NCBI RefSeq assembly: GCF_007992495.1
Contig: NZ_BKAJ01000031.1
Span: forward strand, 178,267-242,266
Direction: 5' to 3'
DNA from: Reyranella soli
GTDB lineage: Bacteria > Pseudomonadota > Alphaproteobacteria > Reyranellales > Reyranellaceae
DNA length: 64,000 bases
Shown here in pieces: positions 35,060 through 42,277 of the stretch (position 1 is the first letter of the stretch; each line of letters opens with the position of its first letter). The notes below the pieces were generated by a model, which had not been told where the DNA came from, did not search any database, and was given only the letters and a program-made list of their open reading frames with translations. Position numbers and translations under genes: made by a program.

Positions 35060-35911
35060 ATGGCACGCAAGAATGTCTCTGCCCACACGGATGAGCAGTT
35101 TGCGCTGTTCATAGACCAGATCGGCACGATGCTGGATGACGAGAAGGAGGCGCAGTTCGAGAGCGTTGTGCGGCGCCTCGTGCGTGTCGCCGCATGCGAA
35201 GCCAAGGACGACGGGTGCGACGCCACCGATCACGACACGGTGGATGACCTGCACCACTCGCCCGAGCCGCCGAAGCGCCCGTACCCGCTCGCAAGTGGCG
35301 CCGGCGCCGCCGGCACGTTGCCGGCCCGGCCGGACTTCGAAGCCATCGAGAAGGCTGCCCGGCAATCCGGCGCGAGCAGCGCCAGCCTGATGGGGTTGAT
35401 TGGGCAGCTGGTGTTCAGCTGGTCGAACAACGAGAGCATGCTGATCTACATCCTGAAGGTGCTGTTGCAGACCGATGAGCCGGCGGCGGCGACCGTCTTC
35501 TCGACGCTGAACACCACGCGTGCCCGGCTCGACCTGGTGTCCCGGCTGGGCCGCATCAAGCTCGCCGATCGCGAGACGCGGATGGCGCTCGATCACGTTG
35601 TCCGGTGCTTCAACGAGATAAACGCGGTACGCAACGAATTCCTCCATGCCATGTACGCGGTCGACGCCAAGGGCAGGATCACGCACACGCAGACCATGCG
35701 GCTGATCAACAAGAGCGGCCGGTTGACCTTCGGCCAGCAGCACGCAATCGACCGGGAAAGAATTGAAGGCCTGGTGCGGACCTGCAACGAGTTGAGAGTG
35801 CTCAACCGGAAGGTCTGGGATTTGCTGCCTCAGCTCGCGAAGGCGGTCGAGTCAGCTGCAAGCGTCAGTTCGGCCGCTGCTCCGATCGGCACGCGTCCCA
35901 ACGGCAATTAG
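35060..35911 (+). CDS. HEPN-like protein, copy 2 (R-N-x3-H motif)
   Basis: 283 residues from ATG 35060, which follows AGGGGAGGG; a GTG at 34997 in frame is less likely. Paralogue of the protein at 27849: the N-terminal ARKNVSAHTDEQF, LIGQLVFSWSNNES (113-126), VFSTLNTTRARLDLV (146-160), RNEFLHAMY (191-199) and ITHTQ are shared, while the linker (42-90) differs in length and sequence. R191-N-E-F-L-H196 fits the HEPN RNase motif. Its stop codon overlaps that of the opposing zinc-ribbon gene by 4 bases. Conservation of motif and gene arrangement between diverged copies implies a functional module. Confidence 0.78.
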   Translation: MARKNVSAHTDEQFALFIDQIGTMLDDEKEAQFESVVRRLVRVAACEAKDDGCDATDHDTVDDLHHSPEPPKRPYPLASGAGAAGTLPARPDFEAIEKAARQSGASSASLMGLIGQLVFSWSNNESMLIYILKVLLQTDEPAAATVFSTLNTTRARLDLVSRLGRIKLADRETRMALDHVVRCFNEINAVRNEFLHAMYAVDAKGRITHTQTMRLINKSGRLTFGQQHAIDRERIEGLVRTCNELRVLNRKVWDLLPQLAKAVESAASVSSAAAPIGTRPNGN

Positions 35912-36387
35912 ACCGACGGCGGCGTTTCGCAGGTATAGCCCGCGTCCGAGATCGGGTGCGGCGCCAGCAGGCCGCGGGTGTCAGCGGAGTCCGCATCTTC
36001 CATCCTGGCTGCCGCCGACTCGAGGCGGCGCATCATCGACGCGGCCGTCTTGAACGACACGTTCAGGATGCGACCGAGACGGTGCGCGCGCATCGGCTTG
36101 GTGCCGCCTTCCGTCAGATACATCGCCTGCAGCCACTTGTGGGCCGGCACATGGCTCGCGCTCAGCAGCGTGCCGTGCAGGACCGAGAAGGCCTTGCGGC
36201 ACTTGTAGCACTTGTAGGTGCCGACGCGGGTCGTGGCCCCGTTCAGCTTGCCGACCTTTGCATGGTGGCCGCAGCGTGGGCAGCACACGCCGTTCGCCCA
36301 CAGAATGTTTTCAAGATAGCGCAGCGCGCTCAATTCATCCGCGAACAGCGCGAGCGCCTCGCGGACATGATTCGGGTTCCCACTCAT
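35908..36387 (-). CDS. IS1595-type zinc-ribbon/HTH protein without transposase domain, copy 2
   Basis: 159 residues from ATG 36387; the frame extends to 36450 with another ATG. Zinc ligands are C36, C39, C60 and C63 (CPRCGH...YKCYKCRKAFSV), and the HTH region is SASHVPAHKWLQAMYL plus LGRILNVSFKTAASMMRRL. Like its paralogue at 28662 it lacks the catalytic domain of IS1595 transposases, and no terminal inverted repeats or target duplications are visible around it. The gene ends inside the stop of the HEPN-like gene (CTAA-type overlap, 35908-35911). It is probably a regulator or DNA-targeting partner of that gene. Confidence 0.8.
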   Translation of the reverse strand: MSGNPNHVREALALFADELSALRYLENILWANGVCCPRCGHHAKVGKLNGATTRVGTYKCYKCRKAFSVLHGTLLSASHVPAHKWLQAMYLTEGGTKPMRAHRLGRILNVSFKTAASMMRRLESAAARMEDADSADTRGLLAPHPISDAGYTCETPPSV

Positions 36388-37398
36388 ATGCCCAAGCCCC
36401 CAACTGCACGCGTCGCTCCCTAAGGAGCCCCCAACGTCCGATCGCCCCAACGATCGAACGCTTCACGCAAACATATTCGCGTCAATCGTTCCGAAAGTTA
36501 ATAGCGGGTCACACTTCTCCCTCTTCGAAGATCACAACGAAGACACAGCGCAGCGAAGACGCAGGGTTGCGATCAAGAACGACGGCTCAGGTCGGCAGGT
36601 AGATGCAAATTACAGCGCGCATTGCGATGCAAATTGCAGTGCGTCTCGGTCGAACGGTGACAGTGAAAGTCGTAATCAGCGCCATTCGACCTGCTGTGCC
36701 GTATTTGATTGCATCGGCCAGCGTCTGACGGGTCGCGTATCTTCCGTCGAGGCAGAGCGCAAGCCAAGATTGGTTGGGCAGGATGCAGCGCCTGGATTGA
36801 CGGACAAGCAACGCCACGTGCGCGCGACACAGCCAATCGAAGTTCATCTCCTTCAACGCGCCGCATGTCTTCGATTTGCACAGGCCTGCGTTTGGCGGGT
36901 CATACATCTCCCGTCGGACACGACGCGCCGATTTGATGGATTGACGGACAAGCAATGCCGTCCAGGCGCGCCACGACACGGCTGTGGCGTGTCTCCTGTT
37001 TACGTAGCCTGCGCTTGATGCAGGTCGCGCATCGCGACCCGGTGCAGCCAGAACGAGAGGTTGCTTCGCCAACAAGAACGCCGGCAGCGTGACAGTGGTC
37101 GCTCAACGTTCCATCGCAGGTCACGATTGTCCGATTGAGTCGAGCACTGCTGGGGCAGAGGATGCCGCTCAGATCAGGCGCAACTGACAGTTGTTCCTGC
37201 CTGATCAGGGGGGGCTCACCATGTAATCTGTCGACCGACTACCCGCGATCTCCGGCCAGCGCGATGCGGCCGCAGACGCAAAAGCTTCAACATCTTGTTC
37301 AATTGACGTCTTCGTTCACGTTCGATGTCTCGCATCCAGATGAATAGCGGGCATGGCCGTGACGGGACGCTCTCCATCATCACTCAGGAGACTCTCTC
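36388..37398. other. Kilobase-long non-coding stretch with repeats
   Basis: No supportable gene: several frames are open, but they have no ribosome site and mirror each other through the repeats. It holds a short direct repeat (GATGCAAATT[A/G]CAG at about 36602 and 36630) and the longer imperfect repeat listed separately at 36721-36965. The last 60 bases contain the ribosome site AGGAG (37386-37390) and presumably the promoter of the Q/N-rich secretion-locus gene. Confidence 0.6.
36721..36965. repeat. Imperfect direct repeat, two copies
   Basis: Copy 1 begins GCGTCTGACGGGTCGCGTAT at 36721 and copy 2 GCGTTTGGCGGGTCATACAT at 36887; both continue ATCTYCCGTCG. Further on, both carry TGGATTGACGGACAAGCA (36793 and 36937). 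The spacing between the two conserved blocks is 72 bases in copy 1 and 50 in copy 2. This may be a decayed tandem duplication of a non-coding element. Confidence 0.6.
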
Positions 37399-38265
37399 AT
37401 GTCTAACCACAACGACCCGAAGCACGACCCGAAGCACGACCCCAGCCAGGATCAGGATCAGGACCAGCTGCAGGCGCAGCTCGAGGCGCAGCTCCAGGGC
37501 CAGGCCCAGGGCCAGCTGAACCTGCAGGGTCAGGGCCAGGGCCAGGGCCAGGGCCAGAGCCAGTATGAGACCCAGCTCGCGGCTCAGGGCGTCGCCCAAG
37601 GCGCGTTCCAGGTCTCGGACAACAAGAACGAGAGCGACAACAAGAACGAGAACTCCAACGACAACAAGTTGGATAACAAGGTCGACAACTCGCTCGACAA
37701 CAAGACCGACAACAAGGTCGACAACTCGCTCGACAACAAGGTCGAAAACACCGTCGACAACAAGGTCGAGAACAACATCGAGAACAACGTCAAGACCGAC
37801 GTCAACGTCAAGGTAGACCTCGATCTCAGCGGCCTGGACCTCCAGCCGGCGATCGACGTCGATCATCTCGACGGCATCCTGTTCCAGATGCCCGACCACG
37901 TGACCCAGAGCGGCACCAACAACTTCAACATCGATCAGGTCAACAACCTGGTCGACAATGACAAGATCGACAGCGCGTCGGTCAGCTTCAGCGCGAGCGG
38001 CTACGGCACCGAGTACGATCCGTCGGAAGCGCCGTCGGTGTTCTCGATGTCGGCCAAGGCCGACGGCGGCTACGCCAAGATCGACGATGCCAAGGCCGAG
38101 ATGCATGACGGCGCGGGCGCGACGGTTGCGGCCGATGCGTCGGCTCACATCACGCAGGATGCGTTCACCCAGAGCATCGTGATGGGTGCCAACATCCAGT
38201 TCAACTCGGTGACCATCAACGTGGACACCGGCGCCGGTGACATCGACACCGAGTCGCATAGCTAG
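37399..38265 (+). CDS. Q/N/D-rich low-complexity protein, candidate type I secretion substrate
   Basis: 288 residues, acidic, without cysteine or a signal peptide. Residues 17-66 are Gln-rich with QGQGQG runs; residues 74-131 are built from short D-N-K-x-D/E-N units (LDNKVDNS, VENTVDNK); the C-terminal half (135-288) looks folded, with beta-like FNIDQVNNLVDNDKIDSASVSF and ends TGAGDIDTESHS. It has no RTX nonapeptides. AGGAG lies 8 bases before the ATG. It has its own terminator and lies upstream of an ABC exporter and HlyD-like adaptor; the D/N-rich style is shared with the next gene. I infer a surface or matrix protein exported by that system; no family is recognised. Confidence 0.8.
   Translation: MSNHNDPKHDPKHDPSQDQDQDQLQAQLEAQLQGQAQGQLNLQGQGQGQGQGQSQYETQLAAQGVAQGAFQVSDNKNESDNKNENSNDNKLDNKVDNSLDNKTDNKVDNSLDNKVENTVDNKVENNIENNVKTDVNVKVDLDLSGLDLQPAIDVDHLDGILFQMPDHVTQSGTNNFNIDQVNNLVDNDKIDSASVSFSASGYGTEYDPSEAPSVFSMSAKADGGYAKIDDAKAEMHDGAGATVAADASAHITQDAFTQSIVMGANIQFNSVTINVDTGAGDIDTESHS
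37675..37740 (+). repeat. Internal 36-base coding repeat
   Basis: A 30-base identical block, beginning AACAAGGTCGACAACTCGCT, occurs at 37675-37704 and 37711-37740 with a 36-base period. It encodes NKVDNSLDNK twice. Similar but diverged units surround it (LDNKVENTVDNK). Such near-identical codons point to recent unit duplication and probable length variation between strains. Confidence 0.85.
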
Positions 38266-38277
38266 TCTGACCTAGGG

Positions 38278-38307
38278 AACTCGCCCGGCTTCGGCCGGGC
38301 GAGTTTT
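38278..38307 (+). terminator. Rho-independent terminator with UUCG loop
   Basis: AACTCGCCCGGC pairs perfectly with GCCGGGCGAGTT around a TTCG tetraloop, and the stem runs into TTTT. It begins 12 bases after the stop of the Q/N-rich gene. A C(UUCG)G loop is exceptionally stable, so most transcripts should end here, separating abundant cargo mRNA from the exporter genes. Confidence 0.9.
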
Positions 38308-38383
38308 CCCCACGGTTCTGTCTCTTCGCGTTTTTTTGCGTTGTAGCGGCCTCGTGCCGCTTTGCGTCCAGGTGGGTGGGGCC

Positions 38384-39481
38384 ATGCAACTCGACGCCAA
38401 AAGAAACTTCTTCTCGATCTTCAGCGGCTATCTGCACCTCCCTGTCCTCGCGCCTCGCTTCCAGACCGACATCCCCGATTTCTACGGCCCGCAAAAGTCG
38501 GAGCAGGATCCGGATGGCCCGCCGCTGCCGCCGACGCCTCCGGCGGAGCCCGACGATCTTGTCGTTGGTCGCTCGCCGCTGCCTCCGGCACTCGAGCCCG
38601 ATCCCTGGGACGGGCATCAGCTTCATGCCGCCGTGCGCCCGATCACGCCCTTCAACGCGCGCCTGCCGACCCTTCCGATCAAGCCACAGCCCATCGATCC
38701 GCCGACCTACAGCCACGGCAGCCCCGAAGGTCTTCCGGCGGACCACCACACCATCGTCCTGCACCGCGAGCTGCGCATCAAGGTCGACTACAAGGACGGG
38801 GACGGTTCGCTCGACCTGCGGCTGAACCAGGTCAATGACCTGCACGACAACGACGTCGGCAGCACACAGTACCAAACGTTGCACGACAACGATGTCGTCA
38901 CCGAGGGGGGCGCGTCGACGGTGCCTTGGCCGCATCACGACGTCGTGCCGATGTCCGAACTGGCGCAGGCGGCCGAGGCCTGGGCACCACCCAATCCCTA
39001 CGCCGGCGACACGGACACGCCGGAATCGGTCGTCGGGGCGATGCGCGCGCGCGGCGATTCCTCGGATGGGACCGGGCCCGACACGCTTCACGAAGGCGTC
39101 ACCATCGACGGCGTCAAAGTCGCCAGCGACGCCGCCACGCCGACAGGTCCCGGCGACCTGGTCCCGACGGCCCCCGTCGAAAGCCATAGCTTCGAGCATC
39201 CGACCAATGCGGCGGTCATCGAGACTGGCGGCAACAGTGTCGGAAACCACGCTGCCGTCATCGACGAGCAGGGCGCCATCGGCACGATGCTGGTGATGGG
39301 CAACAGCTATCAAAGCGATGCCATCATCCAGACCAACATCCTGATCGACCACTCGGCGGTCGCCGGCACCGCCGAATGGCCAACGTCCAGACCGGCGGCA
39401 ACCAGGCCAACAACATCGCCGAGTTCATCCAGACGCTCGACCAGCAGAATCCCTACGAGATGGGCTACTTCGGCGGCCTGA
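38384..39481 (+). CDS. Repeat-containing secretion-locus protein, N-terminal fragment (frameshifted)
   Basis: 365 residues as read, but only the first 331 codons belong to the original protein. GGTGGGTGGGG precedes ATG 38384. The N-terminus (MQLDAKRNFFSIFSGYLHLP) is followed by a Pro-rich zone and then units such as LRLNQVNDLHDNDV, VIDEQGAIGTMLVMGNSYQSD and IIQTNILIDHSAV. After G-T-A-E at 39374-39376 the frame drifts into a Ser/Thr/Arg-rich tail with no family character, while the same repeat style resumes in the -1 frame from 39376. Re-inserting one A (GAATGG to GAAATGG) would restore a 668-residue protein. Candidate type I secretion cargo without signal peptide or RTX repeats. Confidence 0.7.
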   Translation: MQLDAKRNFFSIFSGYLHLPVLAPRFQTDIPDFYGPQKSEQDPDGPPLPPTPPAEPDDLVVGRSPLPPALEPDPWDGHQLHAAVRPITPFNARLPTLPIKPQPIDPPTYSHGSPEGLPADHHTIVLHRELRIKVDYKDGDGSLDLRLNQVNDLHDNDVGSTQYQTLHDNDVVTEGGASTVPWPHHDVVPMSELAQAAEAWAPPNPYAGDTDTPESVVGAMRARGDSSDGTGPDTLHEGVTIDGVKVASDAATPTGPGDLVPTAPVESHSFEHPTNAAVIETGGNSVGNHAAVIDEQGAIGTMLVMGNSYQSDAIIQTNILIDHSAVAGTAEWPTSRPAATRPTTSPSSSRRSTSRIPTRWATSAA

Positions 39482-40389
39482 AGTGGCATGTCGATCGCAT
39501 CAACGGCGACTACTACGACGTGAACCTGGTCAAGCAGCTCAACGTCCTGCAGGACAACGACAAGGTCCAGGTGACGGCGAGCGATCACTTCAAGTTCTGG
39601 ACGACCGGCGAGAACGGCCAGGACAATGTCGCGATCGTGGATCACGGGGGCACGCAGTACGACCTGGTCATCGTCACCGGGGACTACTTCGGCGCCAACT
39701 GGATCTTCCAGACCAACATCCTGCTGAACAGCGATTATGTCCTGGTCAACGCCGGGCAAGGCGGTGCGGGTTCGGAGACCGTATCGACCGGCGCCAACTG
39801 GCTGCTGAATTCGGCAGCGCTGGTCGACCTTGGCGGCCCCGGCAAGGAGCTCACGCCCGACATGCAGGCGCTGATCAGCGCGCTGCAGAACGGCACCTCC
39901 ACGATGGACCTCGCCAATGGCTTCGTCGTGCCCGGCGACGGCAGCGGGACGATGAACGTGCTGTTCATCACCGGCAATTACTACGACCTCAACGTGCTCG
40001 AGCAGATCAACGTCGTGAGCGACAGCGATGTCGTGATGCAGACCCTGCAAAACGGCGAAGCGGGATACGTCGCGACCGGGGCCAATGAGCTCGCCAACAA
40101 AGCGCTCATGGTCGACTTGGGTCCGCTGGGCGGCCAGTACGTCGGCGGCACTCAGTACGCCGAGGCGACGCTGGTCCAGACCAACATCATTGCCCAGTCG
40201 GCGGACGTGGTCCCGGCGCCGAGCGCGGTCGTGCTGGGCGACCCGGCCAAGCTCGCTCCCGAGGCCGCCGCTCTGGTCGCGCACGGCCCGGCTCCGGCGC
40301 CACCGCCGCCCGAGGAGTCGACAGCGCCGCCGCCGTCCGACAGCGCGAGCCACACGACGTCCGACCCGCTGGCCAGCGTCCTTTCCTGA
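39376..40389 (+). CDS. Repeat-containing secretion-locus protein, C-terminal fragment (frameshifted)
   Basis: 337 residues in the -1 frame relative to the preceding fragment. There is no ribosome site before its ATG, which lies inside that fragment. It continues the same repeats: NVQTGGNQANNIAEF, KQLNVLQDNDKV, IFQTNILLNSDYV, LEQINVVSDSDVV, LVQTNIIAQSADV. The last 50 residues are a Pro/Ala/Ser-rich tail ending LASVLS, where a C-terminal type I secretion signal would be expected. The exporter gene starts 25 bases after its stop. Whether the break is real, a sequencing error in a short A run, or recoded cannot be told from the sequence alone. Confidence 0.7.
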   Translation: MANVQTGGNQANNIAEFIQTLDQQNPYEMGYFGGLKWHVDRINGDYYDVNLVKQLNVLQDNDKVQVTASDHFKFWTTGENGQDNVAIVDHGGTQYDLVIVTGDYFGANWIFQTNILLNSDYVLVNAGQGGAGSETVSTGANWLLNSAALVDLGGPGKELTPDMQALISALQNGTSTMDLANGFVVPGDGSGTMNVLFITGNYYDLNVLEQINVVSDSDVVMQTLQNGEAGYVATGANELANKALMVDLGPLGGQYVGGTQYAEATLVQTNIIAQSADVVPAPSAVVLGDPAKLAPEAAALVAHGPAPAPPPPEESTAPPPSDSASHTTSDPLASVLS

Positions 40390-40414
40390 ACACGCGTATC
40401 GACATTGGTGAGCC

Positions 40415-42262
40415 ATGAACGTCGCAGTGCGCAATCCTCCCGGCAAAGGCGCCGACCAGGAACCCCAGTCCAGTTCTGGCGCGCCGCCCCCGCCGCCGCC
40501 GCCCAGGAAGCTGCAGAAACGCTCGTCGGATCGCGAGTTCCGCGAGGTCCTGAGCGTCGGGCTCGCGATCGTGCGCAGGAGCCTGATCACCGTGGCGCTG
40601 TTCTCGTTTGCGGTGAACACGCTGATCCTTGCCGTGCCTCTCTACCTGTTCCAGATTTCCGACCGCGTGCTGACCAGCCGCAGCATGGATACGCTGGTGA
40701 TGCTGACGATCGTCGTCATCATCGCCCTGGTCATGCACGTCCTGGTCGACATCGTGCGCCGCATCATCCTCATGCGGACGGCGGTCGAGGTCGAAAGCAA
40801 GCTCGGGCCGGCAGTGCTGAGTGCGGCGGCCAAGGCTTCGCAGAACGGCTCGGCCGCGCAGTTCCAGGTCCTGGGCGATCTCCAGCAACTGCGCGCCTTC
40901 ATCACCGGGCCGGTCCTGCTCACCATGCTCGACGCGCCGGTGGCGCCGCTCTACCTGCTGGCGGTCTTCCTCGTTCACCCCTATCTCGGCTTCATCGTCG
41001 GTGCGACCGGCCTGGTCTTGCTCGGGATCGCCATCATCAACCAGCGGGCGACCGCTGGACCGTTCTCGGTTTCCACGACCTACGGAATGCGCGCCACCCT
41101 GCAGGCCGACGCCATGGCGCGCAATGCCGGCGTGCTGAACGCCATGGGCATGGTGCCCGAGGCGGTCCAGATCTGGGGCCGTGAGACGCGTGAATCGCTG
41201 AAGTCGCAGGTGCTGGCGCAGGACCGCAATATCCTGCTGGCGGGCCTTTCCAAGTTGATTCGCCTGATGACCCAGATCGGCCTGCTGGGTGTCGGCGCAT
41301 GGCTGTCGATCAAGGGCGACCTGACCGGCGGCATGATGATCGCCTCGTCGATCGTCGCCAGCCGTGCCCTCGCGCCGATCGAAGGAACCATCGAGGGCTG
41401 GCGCAACTTCGTGTCGGCACGCGGCGCGTACACCCGCATCCGCGGCCTGCTGCAGAGCTCGCAACTCAACTTCGAGCGCCTGCGCCTGCCGCGGCCGCAC
41501 GGCCTGCTGACCGTGGAACGCGTCCTCTACGTGCCACCGCCCAACAAGCAGGTGATCCTGAACGGCGTGTCGTTCCAGCTCAATCCGGGCGAGTCGATGG
41601 CGATTGTCGGCGCTTCGGGGACCGGCAAATCGACGCTCGGCCGCATGCTGGTCGGCTCCATCTTCCCGACCGCCGGGTCGATCCGCCTCGACATGATGGA
41701 CCTGCGCAACTGGGACCCACGGCAGTTCGGCGAGAGCGTGGGCTACCTGCCGCAGGACGTGCAGCTGTTTCCGGCGACGATCAAGGCCAATATCGGTCGC
41801 ATGCGCGAGGATGCCAGCGACGAGGCGGTCTTTGCTGCCGCCGAGCTCGCCGACATCCACGAGATGGTGTCCAACTTCACCCATGGCTACGAGACGCCCA
41901 TCACCGTCGACGGCAGCCCTCTGTCGGGCGGCCAGAAGCAGCGCATCGGCTTGGCACGCGCCTTCTTCGGCGATCCCAAACTGGTAGTGCTCGACGAACC
42001 GAACTCCAACCTCGACTTCAACGGCGAGCTGGCGCTGGGCCGGGCGCTGCTGCGCGCCAAGAAGAAGGGCATCACGGTGGTCGCCATCACCCAGCGGCCG
42101 GCCCTGCTGCGCAGCGTCGACAAGATCATGGTGCTGAACAACGGCACGGTCCAGGCGATGGGCAAGCGCGACGACATCCTGCCGATGATCTCCGGCAAGG
42201 GAAACAAGGCAGGCGACAAGGCCGGCGATGCCGGCCCCGTCCTGGACCGGCTCGAGGGCTAA
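40415..42262 (+). CDS. Type I secretion ABC transporter (permease/ATPase), PrtD-like
   Basis: 615 residues. After a Pro-rich cytosolic start (18-32) there are about six membrane helices (50-330), then the ATPase: Walker A GASGTGKST (399-407), signature LSGGQKQR, Walker B VVLDEPNSNLD. There is no C39 peptidase domain. The switch (H-loop) position reads AITQRPAL with Q560 where PrtD/HlyB have His. The DEPNSNLD phrase is typical of PrtD/LipB-type exporters of proteins with C-terminal signals. With the HlyD-like protein 15 bases downstream and an outer-membrane TolC from elsewhere it would form the channel for the two upstream cargo-like proteins. Confidence 0.93.
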   Translation: MNVAVRNPPGKGADQEPQSSSGAPPPPPPPRKLQKRSSDREFREVLSVGLAIVRRSLITVALFSFAVNTLILAVPLYLFQISDRVLTSRSMDTLVMLTIVVIIALVMHVLVDIVRRIILMRTAVEVESKLGPAVLSAAAKASQNGSAAQFQVLGDLQQLRAFITGPVLLTMLDAPVAPLYLLAVFLVHPYLGFIVGATGLVLLGIAIINQRATAGPFSVSTTYGMRATLQADAMARNAGVLNAMGMVPEAVQIWGRETRESLKSQVLAQDRNILLAGLSKLIRLMTQIGLLGVGAWLSIKGDLTGGMMIASSIVASRALAPIEGTIEGWRNFVSARGAYTRIRGLLQSSQLNFERLRLPRPHGLLTVERVLYVPPPNKQVILNGVSFQLNPGESMAIVGASGTGKSTLGRMLVGSIFPTAGSIRLDMMDLRNWDPRQFGESVGYLPQDVQLFPATIKANIGRMREDASDEAVFAAAELADIHEMVSNFTHGYETPITVDGSPLSGGQKQRIGLARAFFGDPKLVVLDEPNSNLDFNGELALGRALLRAKKKGITVVAITQRPALLRSVDKIMVLNNGTVQAMGKRDDILPMISGKGNKAGDKAGDAGPVLDRLEG

Positions 42263-42277
42263 GCGAAGAGGCATGTG

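Noticed and set aside
27849..36387. Recent composite transposon formed by the two repeated pairs
   Set aside because: The pairs are clearly diverged at protein and DNA level, their zinc-ribbon genes lack a transposase domain, and no matching outer ends were seen.
37570..37800. Regular repeats that at first resemble a CRISPR-like array
   Set aside because: The 36-base period is in phase with the reading frame and encodes DNKVDN units; there are no unique spacers and no cas genes.
37399..40389. RTX toxins or adhesins as cargo of the type I system
   Set aside because: No GGxGxDxUx nonapeptides are seen in any of the three reading segments; the repeats are Q/N/D units of a different kind.
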